From assembly GCA_949751835.1 (NCBI GenBank), contig CATKHK010000087.1:62001-126000 (forward strand): a stretch of 64,000 nucleotides of DNA. Reading direction: 5' to 3'. This DNA is from Blepharisma japonicum (taxonomy: Eukaryota > Ciliophora > Heterotrichea > Heterotrichida > Blepharismidae). The position numbers and the translations under genes are program-made. Shown piece after piece: positions 44,076-55,000 of this stretch (the stretch's first letter is position 1; each line of letters begins with the position of its first letter). The notes under the pieces are model-generated. The model was not told the origin of the DNA, searched no databases, and was given only the letters and a program-made list of their open reading frames with translations.

Positions 44076-44720
44076 ATGGAAGAAATACCAGAAGAATTTT
44101 TCTTATGTGAAGAGTATACTTTATTTAATGAAACTTTAGGAGATTACACACAGGAATATTTCGCATTGAAATCAGCATGTACAGACTATGACTTAACTGG
44201 ACAGGTTATATGACCTGGAGCAAAAATTTTAAGTCAATATTTATTAGAAAATCCCCACAAATTGCAAAACAAAGACGTATTAGAAGTAGGCTCAGGGTCT
44301 GGATTTACAGGCCTCTTTTGTTCCTATTTTGCAAGAAAAGTAGTTTTAAGCGACGGAAATGACATTGTTTTAAGGCTTCTTGAGAAAAATAAAGTTTTTG
44401 GCCATTGCCCGATTTTTGTATGCAAAATCGAATGGAATGAAGATAGCTCAGTTGCTGAGCTAGAAACAAAAGAATTGCCAACAAAATATCCAGTAATTAT
44501 AGGATCAGATGTGATTTATAGTATAGATGCAGTTATACCTTTATTTAACACAATAAATAAACACTTGGAAAATGATGGAGAGTTCATTATGTGTTACACA
44601 AATAGAGCAATGAACAATTACAGAGTTTTGCTAGAAGAAAGTGAGAAACTTGGGTTTTCACATGAAGTCTTGTGGAACCAGCTGAATGTTTATTTATACT
44701 CTTTTAAAAAAATCAATTAA
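44076..44720 (+). CDS. METTL21-like protein methyltransferase
   Basis: 214 residues from the ATG at 44076 (an in-frame ATG at 44028 would add 16). One TGA-Trp at 44211 (TGQVIW-PGAKILSQYL), the family motif I region where a Trp-Pro is conserved. SAM-binding motif I is VLEVGSGSGFTGLF, followed by VVLSDGN and IIGSDVIY, the DxxY-type motif of lysine methyltransferase family 16. It ends in a strand (VLWNQLNVYLYSF). The usual targets are lysines on chaperones or elongation factors; here the substrate is unknown. Confidence 0.85.
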
Positions 44721-45060
44721 TAAACGATTACTTTCAAAAAATCAAGTTTTTAGTCTTAAAATGCAACATAGTCGCTGGTTTTATTCTCTAATTCTTCATT
44801 GAAATTATAACCTTATGCTATCTGAGTATCATAAAAATGGATTTTTAGGTCATTCTTGTCCTCTAGTAAAACTCAAAATTATAAAAGTATTGCCAGCCTA
44901 ATATTTTTCTTAAAAAATCATCCATATATCATTTCCTTTCATAAATAACTCGATTTTAGCTAATTAGAAACTAGCTGCATTTTGCCATATTCTTTACCAT
45001 AAAACAAGCTGATTTTTAGGAATTTCATGAGTTAATAATTTATGATCTGATCTGCCAAAG
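44721..45060. other. Intergenic, AT-rich
   Basis: 340 nt between the methyltransferase stop and eIF5B start. AT-rich; I see no RNA gene or open frame. It holds the eIF5B promoter. Confidence 0.55.
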
Positions 45061-47547
45061 ATGGAGAACAGTAAGAGCGCGAACAAAAACAAACCCCAAG
45101 CTAAAAAGCAAGGAAAACAACCAGCAGCTAAAGGAAAGAAGATGTCAGCCATCGCAAAAATGGCCCTGCAAGCTAGAATGGATGCTGAAGAAGAGGAAGC
45201 ACTAAGACTAAAGGAGGAAGAAGAACTTAAACAAAAAGAGATTGAAGAAGAAAAGAAGCGGCAAGAAGAAGAAAAAAAGAAAAAAGAAGAAGCCGAAAGA
45301 GTCAAAAAAGAACGACTGGAATGGAAAAAAGAACAAAAAAGACTAGGCCTCTGGAAAACCCCACAGCAGCTCGAAAAAGAAAGAAGGGACAGAGAAGCTT
45401 CAAAAGCTTTCATTGAGCAAGGACTCGTCAAGCCTACTGACGAATCCCAGCCTCGAGGCTTGCCAAGTGGCAAAAGAGCTAAAAAGGAAAACATTGAAGA
45501 GAAAAAAGAAATCGTAGAAGTCCAAGTAGAAGAACAAAAAGTGGTCGAGGAAGAAAAAGAAGACGATATAATGGATGACTGGGAAAATATGCTAGAAGAA
45601 AATGAAATAACACTAAAACAAGACACGACTAAGCTGAAGCCGAATCAACTTTTACATGAAGACGAGCTTGAAAAAGTTGAAGAAAAAGCTAAACCACCCC
45701 CACCACCTCCAAAGGTGAAAAAAGAAAAAAAGCCAGCTTTAGAAGAGCCTGCACAAGAATTCAAAGCTCCTGTTTTGTGCATTTTAGGACATGTGGATAC
45801 AGGCAAAACTAAGCTGCTTGATAAAATTCGCCACACAAATGTCCAAACTGGAGAAGCAGGAGGTATAACACAACAAATTGGAGCCACAAATTTCCCTGAT
45901 TATGCATTGCGAGAGCTTATAGCTAAGCTCCCAAATATGAAAATAGATATCCAAATCCCTGGACTGCTTATAATAGACACCCCTGGCCATGAGTCTTTTT
46001 CTAACCTTAGGTCAAGAGGTAGCAGCTTATGCAACATTGGAATTTTGGTGGTAGATATCATGCACGGCTTAGAACCACAAACTTTGGAGTCCTTAGAAAT
46101 GCTGAGGAAACGAAATATCCCTTTTATAGTCGCATTAAATAAAATTGATAGAATGTATGGGTGGAAACCAATGCAGGATGAAGCCTTTTTCACGACTTTT
46201 AACCAGCAGGAAGAGCATGCTAGGGATGAATTTATGAGGAGGGCCAGAGAAACGGTACTCGCCTTTGCAGAAAAAGGGCTGAATGCAGCTTTATATTATG
46301 AAAACCCAGACCCTGAAGAGTATATAAGCTTAGTGCCTACAAGTGCGATTACAGGAGAAGGGATTCCTGATCTTTTAGGATTGATTGTGGATATTACACA
46401 GACCAGGTTAAATAGATTTATCAAATATAGCCCACAATTAAGAGCTACAGTATTAGAAGTAAAAGTCATTGAAGGATTAGGCACCACTATTGATGTAATT
46501 TTAGCTAATGGAGAGATCAATGAAGATGATACTATTGTAGTCGCAGGGTTTGAAGGACCTATCTGCACAAATATTAGAGCGTTGTTAACACCTCAGCCTC
46601 TTAGAGAAATGAGAGTGAAAGGAGAATATCAGCATCATAAATCAATCAGAGCAACAGCTGGCGTCAAAATTTCTGCACAAGGCTTAGATCATGCTATGTC
46701 TGGATCACAGCTACTAGTTGCAGAAAGTGAAGACATGATTCCTTACCTAATGGAAGAAGTCCAAAAAGATGTGGCACAGATTTTCAGCTCAATCAACCAA
46801 AAAGGCAAAGGAGTCCATGTACAAGCTTCCACTGTTGGGTCCTTAGAAGCGCTCCTTGAATTCTTAAAAGAGTCCAAAATCCCTGTCAGCAGCATTAACA
46901 TTGGCCCAGTTTTCAAAAAAGACGTAATGAAAGCTCAAAGCCAAATCGAAAAAGGCAACAAAAAACAATACGCAACTGTCCTTGCATTTGACGTAAAAGT
47001 CCATCAAGAAGCTGTAGAATACGCTGAAGCAAATGGTGTCAAAATTTTCACAGCTGACATTATCTACCATTTGTTCGACCAGTTCACAAAATACGTTGAA
47101 GACGTCAAACGAGAAGAAAAACTTGCCAGTGGCAAAGGACAAGACGCAGTTTTCCCTTGTGTGCTGAAGATTGTGGAGGTATTTAGGACTTCAAGTCCTA
47201 TTGTGCTAGGTGTTGATGTATTAGGAGGAGTTTTGAAAAAAGGCACACCTTTGTGTGTCCCAGATAAAAATAATTTGATAATTGGGAAGGTGGATTCTAT
47301 TGAATTTGACCATAAACCTGTAGAGTCCAGACGACAAGGACAAGGAAGTGTTGCGATCAAGCTGAAAGGAATGAATTCAGATCAAGATTCACTGATGGTG
47401 GGTAGGCATTTTGAAGAAACCAATCAGTTAGCAAGCTGGATTACAAGGAATTCTATAGACTTACTTAAAGAATATTTTATGGATGAAATGACTATGGAAG
47501 ACTGGAAATTAGTAAAAGTACTGAAAGAAACCTTTGGAGTCATATAG
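45061..47547 (+). CDS. EIF5B: Translation initiation factor eIF5B
   Basis: 828 residues, uninterrupted, TAG stop. eIF5B is the IF2-type GTPase that joins ribosomal subunits. The N-terminus (about 1-220) is Lys/Glu-rich. The G domain begins at about residue 238: GHVDTGKT (G1), GGITQQIGAT (G2), DTPGHESF (G3), ALNKIDRMYGWK (G4) and VPTSAITGEG (G5). Next come domain II (TVLEVKVIEGLGTTIDVIL), domain III (QASTVGSLEALLEFLKESKI) and domain IV (PCVLKIVEVF to KGMNSDQDSLMVGRHF). The N-terminal region is shorter than in animals, near yeast size. No intron. Identity firm. Confidence 0.97.
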   Translation: MENSKSANKNKPQAKKQGKQPAAKGKKMSAIAKMALQARMDAEEEEALRLKEEEELKQKEIEEEKKRQEEEKKKKEEAERVKKERLEWKKEQKRLGLWKTPQQLEKERRDREASKAFIEQGLVKPTDESQPRGLPSGKRAKKENIEEKKEIVEVQVEEQKVVEEEKEDDIMDDWENMLEENEITLKQDTTKLKPNQLLHEDELEKVEEKAKPPPPPPKVKKEKKPALEEPAQEFKAPVLCILGHVDTGKTKLLDKIRHTNVQTGEAGGITQQIGATNFPDYALRELIAKLPNMKIDIQIPGLLIIDTPGHESFSNLRSRGSSLCNIGILVVDIMHGLEPQTLESLEMLRKRNIPFIVALNKIDRMYGWKPMQDEAFFTTFNQQEEHARDEFMRRARETVLAFAEKGLNAALYYENPDPEEYISLVPTSAITGEGIPDLLGLIVDITQTRLNRFIKYSPQLRATVLEVKVIEGLGTTIDVILANGEINEDDTIVVAGFEGPICTNIRALLTPQPLREMRVKGEYQHHKSIRATAGVKISAQGLDHAMSGSQLLVAESEDMIPYLMEEVQKDVAQIFSSINQKGKGVHVQASTVGSLEALLEFLKESKIPVSSINIGPVFKKDVMKAQSQIEKGNKKQYATVLAFDVKVHQEAVEYAEANGVKIFTADIIYHLFDQFTKYVEDVKREEKLASGKGQDAVFPCVLKIVEVFRTSSPIVLGVDVLGGVLKKGTPLCVPDKNNLIIGKVDSIEFDHKPVESRRQGQGSVAIKLKGMNSDQDSLMVGRHFEETNQLASWITRNSIDLLKEYFMDEMTMEDWKLVKVLKETFGVI

Positions 47548-47573
47548 ATAACTTAATCATTTAGCTTATAAGT

Positions 47574-48131
47574 TTAGCTTAATCCTTGAGGTGGCTGCAT
47601 CAGTGATCCAAGCCATCCTGTGTTCATTGTTTTTTGCATTTCTTTCATTTCTTTCATTTGTTCAGGGTCTAATTTCATCTTCGGCATACAAAATGTCAGC
47701 CCAATCATAACGACAGCTATCAAAACCATGGGATTTAAAAAGATACTGGCAATAGAAAACCCTTCTCTGGTCTCAAAATAATGGATTCTTCTTTCAGCAG
47801 TGAATCTCAGAGGGTATGGGACCCTTTCTTGTCGTAGTGCAGTTGGGACTCCGTCTTGTGCTGTTATGATAGAGCCAGATACTTCTACAAGTACTGGGTT
47901 AAAATGATACATAGCGTCGTAAACCTCAACTATATGTGTCCCATCCTCGACCCCAAAAAATTTAAAGTGCCCATTTGCATCTAGATAAGCGAACTTTTCT
48001 CCGTTATCTAATATAATTTTTGTTGTTTTGTGCTGTTCCCAATATCTTTTTTCATTAGGGTCTCTCGGAGAGACAATATCACCATGAAGTGTAGCTGCTG
48101 ATACTGCTGATATGAGAAACAAAAGAAACAT
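47574..48131 (-). CDS. EMC7: ER membrane protein complex subunit 7
   Basis: 185 residues. The ATG at 48131 gives the signal peptide MFLLFLISAVSAATLHG; the longer in-frame start at 48254 would bury it. A beta-sandwich domain follows (KIILDNGEKFAYLDANGHFK, DGTHIVEVY), then LRFTAERRIHYFETREGF and a membrane span (NPMVLIAVVMIGLTFCMP), ending in a Met/Lys/Glu-rich tail: the EMC7 (DUF2012) layout. EMC inserts and chaperones membrane proteins in the ER. It is convergent with eIF5B (26 nt between stops) and divergent from the next gene (91 nt between starts). Confidence 0.9.
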   Translation of the reverse strand: MFLLFLISAVSAATLHGDIVSPRDPNEKRYWEQHKTTKIILDNGEKFAYLDANGHFKFFGVEDGTHIVEVYDAMYHFNPVLVEVSGSIITAQDGVPTALRQERVPYPLRFTAERRIHYFETREGFSIASIFLNPMVLIAVVMIGLTFCMPKMKLDPEQMKEMKEMQKTMNTGWLGSLMQPPQGLS

Positions 48132-48222
48132 ATTTAATATGAAAAAGTGATTAGCCAGCTTTCCATCAAAAATTGGTAGCTTAAATATACACAAAGATTC
48201 TGCACTTTTTGAGGCCAGCAAG

Positions 48223-48999
48223 ATGAAAGTTAGGTATTTGATAAAAAGGTACACATATAAGACTAAGCCTGAAAATTGGAAGAAATTTATGATAAAACAT
48301 TATTTAAAGGTCCAAGATGATGAAGAAGTTGCTATATTTGAAGAGCCAGGATTCGATAGCGCTTATGAAAGTAATAGAAGTGTTTTGATTTTACCAACCC
48401 CAGTTACTAGGCTAAATGTAATGCAAATGGTATATGAATTAAGGTAAAATAAAGCTAGAAATATTGGAGTAAAAGGATGGGTGTTGGAGTCACATACAAT
48501 ATTTGAAAAAAGATCAAATATAGAGTTGGCCTTAGAATTTTTAGATAAAAAGGCTAATCTTTTAGCATGCTCAGCTAATTATAATACAATCCAAGGCAGT
48601 CCTTTATACACTCAAGCTGTTGTTGTAGACCCTATAATAAACCCAAACAATTGCTTTCAATCTCTTCCTTGCTCATTAGACCAAAAACTCCTCCTCACAT
48701 GTTTATCACACAGAACAAAGCCTCTAACAAAGTCTAAAGAAGAAGAGCTTGCTTTATTTATCAATGAATCCAGCTCAAATTCTATGTCAGAACTTATAGG
48801 AAATCACATGCCTCCTCAGCTAGACTCTTCAAAACCCTTCATCACTTATCTCACATCTTCTGCATTTGATTTTTCCATAAAATCCTCCAAAAATCCACTT
48901 TTCTACGAAAAATCCTTCTTCAAGCTCGACTTAATCCCACCCCGTGAAAAAATCATAGCAAATATTTTTAAATCAATAGAAAATATCATTAAATCTTAA
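48223..48999 (+). CDS. Hypothetical protein, one 15-nt intron
   Basis: 253 residues after splicing 48444-48458. Starts MKVRYLIKRYTYKTKP. It contains IFEEPGFDSAYESNRSVL, RLNVMQMVYELRNIGVKGWV and, near the C-terminus, PFITYLTSSAFDFSIKSS. No domain recognised; a mixed alpha/beta globular protein is likely. Its TAA stop (48997-48999) overlaps the stop of the convergent MAP kinase. The intron removal and coding-like composition make it a real gene. Confidence 0.75.
48444..48458 (+). other. 15-nt intron in the hypothetical gene
   Basis: GTAAAATAAAGCTAG, with an in-frame TAA if retained. Splicing joins GAATTAAG to AAATATTGGAGT and continues the frame for 180 residues. A at position 10. Confidence 0.88.
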
Positions 49000-50216
49000 T
49001 TTACCTCTTCCTCTTCGTCAACTTCTTCAAACCCACTAGATCTAGCTCTATTTTCTGCTGGAGAATTTCTTACATATTCCGATTTAGCTTTATTGTATCT
49101 TTCCTTAAAATCAGCATTATGATATAATAAAATTTCTTCATATATCAAGCTTTTTAGTTCCCTTATTGACAAATTTTGCTCCTCAAACTGGAAATCAAAA
49201 ATCGAGACTGGATCAGAAACTGGCTCATCTTCTTCACAGTGAAAAGTACTTAAATAAGGATGAGCAAGGGCGTCTTCTACTGAAATCCTTTTATCTGGGT
49301 TGAAAACCAGCATCCTTTTGAGAAGATCAACGGCATCTGGGTTTGAGTTGCGGAAAACCACTTGTAAAGATTTTCCTTCTCGTCTGGAAAATGTGGCAAG
49401 TTTTTCTTTGGATTTTTGGTTGGGGATTGCTTCTATATCTTCGTCATTGGGAGTTCCTAATAAATTAAAAATTAATTCTAATTGATGATTCGAGTCATTT
49501 CCGGGCAGTAAAGGTCTTCTTAGCAACAGCTCTCCAAAAATACACCCAACTGATCACATGTCCATCGCCGACGAATACTTTCTGCATGCCAGCAGTACTT
49601 CTGGAGCCCTATACCATCTTGTAGCAACATAATCCGTCATCTGTGCTGACGTGATTCTTAAATTATTAATATAAGGTCTAGCAAGTCCAAAGTCGCAAAT
49701 TTTTAAGTCACAGTTAGAATTGACTAATAAGTTTCTCGGCTTCAAATCTCTATGCAATATGCAAGCACTAGCCATATACTTTACACCTATCAAAATTTGA
49801 TACAAAAAGAACTGGCAGTGCTCATCCGTTATAGACTGAGGAGATTTAATAATCGATGATAAATCAGTCTCCAAAAGTTCGCAAATCACATAAATTTCTT
49901 CGAAATCATCCCTGTTACTTGGGAGAAGGATTGATCTGACTTTCATGATATTTTCATGGTCAAGCAGACGTAGGATTTTCAGCTCTCTTAGTGTTCTTTT
50001 GGTAAAAGTAGGGTGTTCGAATGCTTTTTCTATCTTTTTGATTGCAACTCGTTCCCCTGTGGTTGTATCTCTTGCAGATACTACGACGCCGTAAGCTCCA
50101 CTACCAATAATGTCAATTATTTCATATCTGCCGCCTGTTGCAAAGTTAGCACCTAGGAGGTTAACTTGTTGGGGTTTGTTTGTGGCACTGGAATTGTCTC
50201 GATTTCGTCTGTCCAT
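48996..50216 (-). CDS. MAP kinase with TDY activation motif
   Basis: 406 residues with one TGA-Trp at residue 221 (MDM-W-SVGCIFGELL). All kinase motifs are present: GSGAYGVV (Gly loop), VAIKKIE (Lys60), HRDLKPRNLL (Asp157), DFGLA (Asp175) and the activation loop MTDYVATRWYRAPEVLL with Thr194-Asp195-Tyr196. That TxY makes it a MAPK; TDY is also found in plant group D and some protist kinases, and KPRN instead of KPSN fits those. The C-terminus after the kinase fold is acidic (EEVDEEEEVN). It probably acts in a stress or growth cascade; no upstream kinase is in view. Confidence 0.94.
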
Positions 50217-50712
50217 TTCTAGTAATTTTATATGAGATTAATTAGCAGCTAGAAATGGATATATATTTTAGGAAATACAGTAAGTTGATAAGTGTTTTGG
50301 TGATTAAGGCTGTTTAAAATTGTGTGTTGCTTATACTGTAAAATTAAAGATGAAATAAAGTAATTTCTTTTATAAAAGGGAATATGCTGCGTAACGAAGA
50401 GTAATTTTTACGAAGAGCAACATCATAATAATATTAATATTAGTATTTCTGCAGATACACAATTTAGACTAATTTAATAGCAGTGTATTTATTAAGGACA
50501 AATGGTCGTTCTCTAAAACTGAATTTAATAAAAAATTTACCAACCTTAAAAAATAAGGCTTTTTATTTATTTTTGGGATTTTATAAGCTTTCTAGTAAGA
50601 TAATCTGCATAAAGCAAGACTAATTTTTTTATGAGCAAACCATGGTAAAAACTTAAAAATATCGTAGAAAAATGATAAGAAACAAGTCTAATATGAATAT
50701 AAATATATATAG
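50217..50712. other. Intergenic upstream of the MAP kinase and downstream of U3
   Basis: About 500 nt, AT-rich, containing the MAP kinase promoter and the 3' flank of the U3 gene. No open frame or repeat recognised. Confidence 0.55.
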
Positions 50713-50914
50713 AACTAGTCAGACCCACTTGCAAGCCATAAGCTTATAAGCCAGAGGTCATCGCCCAATGACAAGAAGGCAAGCCTTCTTGATTGAGATA
50801 TCCCATAGCGGCTGCAAGTGCACGTCTCATCATCCTAGAGCGGGTTATCGCCTTTTTTGATAAAGTAAAAGAGGAAAAATCACTATAGAAGTGATCCTGT
50901 ACGAGTACAGTCCT
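50713..50914 (-). ncRNA. U3: U3 small nucleolar RNA
   Basis: About 202 nt. U3 base-pairs with pre-rRNA to guide 18S processing. On the minus strand the 5' end AGGACTGTACTCGTACAGG resembles the GAC/A' region. Box A is GGATCACTTCTATAG (50883-50897; yeast and human have GGATCATTTCTATAG). Box C' is TGATGA (50827-50832), box C is CGATGA (50758-50763, one base off consensus) and box D is GTCTGA (50719-50724) near the 3' end. The C'/D stem is visible as GCACTTGCAGCC (50810-50821) against GGCTTGCAAGTG (50726-50737). A second hairpin, AAGAAGGCTTGCCTTCTT, lies between. Ends are set by analogy and may be off by a few nt. Confidence 0.85.
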
Positions 50915-51009
50915 AATTGATTTTCCCCACTTTCCTTTTTATCGCCCATTTTCTCATTTTTTGTTATGGGACATATATTTATGTGAATTTCTTAATATCT
51001 TAAAGAACA
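50915..51009 (-). promoter_or_regulatory. Probable U3 upstream control region
   Basis: Between the FHA gene stop and the U3 5' end. It has GGAAAGTGGGG and GGGCGATAAAAAGG on the minus strand, more G-rich than other spacers. Pol II or Pol III control elements of U3 are expected here; no specific box is identified. Confidence 0.35.
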
Positions 51010-51972
51010 TTAATTTTCGCAATCTTCAGCTTCAATGGTCAAATAAGGCCCACCTAAATAGATATAATCATTATCAAGGATCTCCACAAGTGGAGACATC
51101 TCTCCTTTTTCCAATGTGCTTTTATTATGGAAATACCTAAAAATCCCCATTTTTGACCCTGCATCCGAAATCACCCAAATTCCATATCTAATTTCTATTT
51201 CTGCGTGCTTTTTAGACACACTATAGTCATCTGATAAATTAATTGCATTTTCTGAAGATCTTCCAATTGAAAAAACTTTCCTTGTGACAGTTTGTAGCCT
51301 TTCTCTATTATCTTTAGAAAATATTTTAAATGTAATTGACTCATTTCTATCGATATTTTCTACTTGGATCCTTGTAACTCCAATTTTAAACGCTGAGCCA
51401 ATTGTTAAAGGTGACTCTGAGATTTTTTTGCAGGCGACATAGCGGTCAGTTGAGGACTCTTGGGCAAGAAGATGCCCACAATCCAATTGGAAAATCATTT
51501 GAGCGTCTGCATAATATTTTATCAGGTAATCTGGAGTCAGTTGATTTCGTGCAGCTCCAATGATAGTTTGTGGTTTTTGGATTGTGACTTGTTCTGTATG
51601 CTGCCCAGGGTTGTTGATCAGAATTGACATTTGAGGCTGTGAAGTTTCTAAGAAATTTTCATCTTTTTGTTCGAAAGAATTTTCATCTTTTAAGCCTGCT
51701 GGGGTTTTTTGTTTTTCTGTATCATAAGGAACAGGTGGGACAATGTTATAAGGAGCTTTCATTTGTGGAACCGGCTCATTATATTTAATTGGAAAATCAA
51801 AAGTTGATTTTATTAATGGATCCTCTAAAAATTTAGAAAGGCCTGTTTGGTTGTTTAATAAAGTATTAGTGACAACGTCAATACTTGGATTTCTGCGTTC
51901 TGGCTGTAAGAAGCCATTCCCTGGTATGTTATAAGGTCGTCTGGGGTCTTGATAATCGGAGTTTGCTCTCAT
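51010..51972 (-). CDS. FHA-domain protein
   Basis: 320 residues. A C-terminal FHA domain (about 215-315) has the phosphothreonine-binding pattern: SIGRSSENAINL (GR), then VSKKHAEIEI (SxxH) and a later DAGSKMGIFRY (normally NGS or NGT). The region before it (LLAQESSTDRYVACKKIS, LTIGSAFKIGVTRIQV) looks like a second, degenerate FHA-like half. The N-terminal 150 residues are Pro/Asn-rich and disordered. It could bind phospho-threonine partners in signalling or DNA repair; none is indicated. No intron or TGA codon noticed. Confidence 0.85.
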   Translation of the reverse strand: MRANSDYQDPRRPYNIPGNGFLQPERRNPSIDVVTNTLLNNQTGLSKFLEDPLIKSTFDFPIKYNEPVPQMKAPYNIVPPVPYDTEKQKTPAGLKDENSFEQKDENFLETSQPQMSILINNPGQHTEQVTIQKPQTIIGAARNQLTPDYLIKYYADAQMIFQLDCGHLLAQESSTDRYVACKKISESPLTIGSAFKIGVTRIQVENIDRNESITFKIFSKDNRERLQTVTRKVFSIGRSSENAINLSDDYSVSKKHAEIEIRYGIWVISDAGSKMGIFRYFHNKSTLEKGEMSPLVEILDNDYIYLGGPYLTIEAEDCEN

Positions 51973-52011
51973 AAATTTAATTATAATATAGAAATTAATA
52001 TTAAATCATTT

Positions 52012-55000
52012 TTACACAACCTGCTTTCTTACCCTTGAATTCAGAAAAATAATAAATGGTCCAAGCCTAAAAGTCCCGATATTAGGGATATCCAATTTGG
52101 CTTCACTGTTTGCTGATCTTTTTAAGTTCAAAAATTCTTCATTTGACAAGTTAAATTGCCCAATCATATCCGAGCTTTTTCCTTGGTTAAAAATTATCTC
52201 AAAATGCCAACCTTTTTTCTTATGGTGGCTGTAATGGAGGTTGAGCGAATTTTTTGTGTCTTTTCTGAAGCCATATTCAAGCCTTTCGATCACGCCATTA
52301 TTTTCTAGAGTTACAATGGAAACATTTCCTGCAACGTCATGCTGGATATCTGCAGGCAAATCGAGGATTTTTCTTTTCTTCATTACTAAGTTGTGGGTTT
52401 GAGATAGCTTGAAATAGGCCATATTTTTCATTTCTTTTTCATTTGGGTGTAAGGAGGTTCTGAAATTTGTAATGGTATCAAGAGCCGCCGTTAAATCCTT
52501 TTCTTTTTCTCGAAGATTATGAAAGTATTCTTCTTGAGCAGCAGTTATATGGTGTATCCCTTCTTGCAGCCTCCTTAAATACTGTTTATAGCTATGTCTA
52601 TCCTTCAGCCTTTTCGACAACTCAAACAGCAAATAATCCATCGAGAAATCTCTGCTCATCAAATCTTGCACTTTTTCATCTGCCGCTCTCAACTCAAATA
52701 ATATTTTATAATTAGGATTCGGCGTGCTCAATATTGACTCTATGGTCTTCCTAAATTTTGTAGACAATTCTTCTAGTGTAATAGCAGAAAATTTTGGGAT
52801 CTGTCTTGACGCATTTTCTATAGAAACTAAAAATTCGTCTTCTTCTCTTACATGTAAATGCTTTATAAGGGTGCTATGGGTTTGTGTGATTATAGCTAGA
52901 CTTTTTGGCATCGGCACCCCACATCCTGCACATACAGAAACTTCGTCATAATCATACAAAAAATGGTTATTCATTTGAAGATTTATTTTATAATTATCTG
53001 CTGATTTGGCGACCTCTGAGCCTATGTCGCTCATATGGTCTAAATGGTCATATAGTAAATCTCTGCCTGGAAATAGCTCTACTTGTTTTCTATATTTAAT
53101 AAGATAGATTGCTAAAGTAATGACATCATTGACAGGGTAATGGATAAAAGAGTCTATAACAGAAAAATGGGTGGTAAAACTTGATATAATAAGATCGACC
53201 TCTGAAGAGTCTTCAACTTCTATACAGGTTTCAAGTGTAGAGATAAGCTGCTCATGAGAAGTTAAAATAAAAGAATTTAAGGTCGAATAATGGTCACCTA
53301 TAAAGCAAGTCTTATCTACTATTTTTCTAATTATGTCTGTGATTGTTGACATTGTGTCTCTTTCGCTTTCTTCAATGGTTTGAGTTGTTAAACCTTCAGT
53401 TTCTGGGGTCATAATTACTGGCAGGAGCAATTGGGTTATCATAAGCCTCAATAACGCTTTTTGGAACTTTAAACGGGCATGCTCGTGGCCGACTTCACGA
53501 AGCCACGCTTTATTAGCCATTTTGGAAAAAGTGTGCTTCATAAGAATTTTTATAGGCGTAGGGAGGATGCTTGGAAACGCTTTTATCATGTCAATAAAAT
53601 ACCCAGCAGCTCGGATAGCATAGGTAATCCCATCATTAAAAGCAGACTGTGCTTTTTTTTCTTTTATTACAGAATTAGCTGTTTGGCCACTTCCTTGCCT
53701 TTGGGTAAGCCTTGTAACTTCTATAGGATCAATAACAATTCCATTATTCCCAATTGCTTTAACCATATCTAATAGCTCATTTGTCGGCCTATGCAGAATT
53801 TTATAAAACAAGTCGCTCCCATAATCTCTGCTAAAAAAACTCAATAAAAATTGAGCTGTCGGACATCCAGGGACCACAAATAAGTCATCAATCATATTAG
53901 CGTTTTCGATTTCTCCTGCAATGACTTCTTTGCACAGAGAAATATACAGTAAAGAGTCCCTAGAAATAAGTTTCCCCATCATAGCGTCTAGGTGGATATT
54001 GGAATATATAGGCCTGATACTTGTAATAAGGGTTGATATGTCACGGCTGCCACGCTGCCGCATAATATTGACAAGTCTTGAAATATAGCATGGCTGCTGC
54101 TGAAGAATCCATATCATATTTTCAATCCTTCCCAAATTACTCGCCAAATATTTCGGGACATGCACAATCAAATAATCCCTCTGTGGCAGCTTCAGCTCAT
54201 AAGTTCTCTGCAGGATTTTCCCTTCAATCTGGATTTTTAAGTCATGGATCCTCTCCTCAGCGTCCTTACTAGTTTTAAACGTTTTGACGATTTCTGCCAA
54301 GTTTCTATGGACATCAGCTTCTTCCCGCCTGAGCTCAGACTCTAAACAGTCTTCTTCTTCATTTTGCAGCACAAGCATCATTTCTTTGAAACTAGAAATC
54401 CTTACCCCAGTGTCTAGCTGTGATAAAACGAGGTCTAAAGCATTCAATTCGTCCTGCTCGTCGTCAAAATTTGCCGACTCCTGTATGGCGTTTCACCTTG
54501 TTTCTAAAATTTCAGGGGTTTTGATATTACTGGTGTTGCCAAAGCCGAGCCTGCCACCACTTCCACAGCCTCATGCGTAGATGTCGCCATTTGTGGTTAA
54601 TACTAAATTGTGGTTGATTTTTGCAGAAATGTCACATATGTTTGAAGGGAGAGGTAGCTTAAATGGGAGTAGTAAAGGCTCGTTTTCAGCTTTGTTGCCG
54701 AGTTTTCCGTATTTATTGAAGCCTCATATAAAGGTGTCACCTTGTTCAGTGACAGCTAATGAGTGCTCTTCTGCTGCACAAATAAGTCTAAAAGTTTTAT
54801 CATGCAAATTTCCTATCAGTTTTGGCTCAGTTAAATCTGCCCTAGAAAGAACCATTTCTTTCCTACCAGCGCCATAGAGGACTAATTTTTCATCTAAAAA
54901 TAATGTATGTGTGGCTCCACAGGATATCATCTTATAAATTCGCTCGCCTTTCCCATGAATTTGTTTCGGTGAAAAAATATTTTCGTTGCTACCATTGCCA

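Noticed and set aside
45645-47360. Several minus-strand open frames inside eIF5B
   Set aside because: Shadow frames of a conserved gene; no motifs and no separate promoter.
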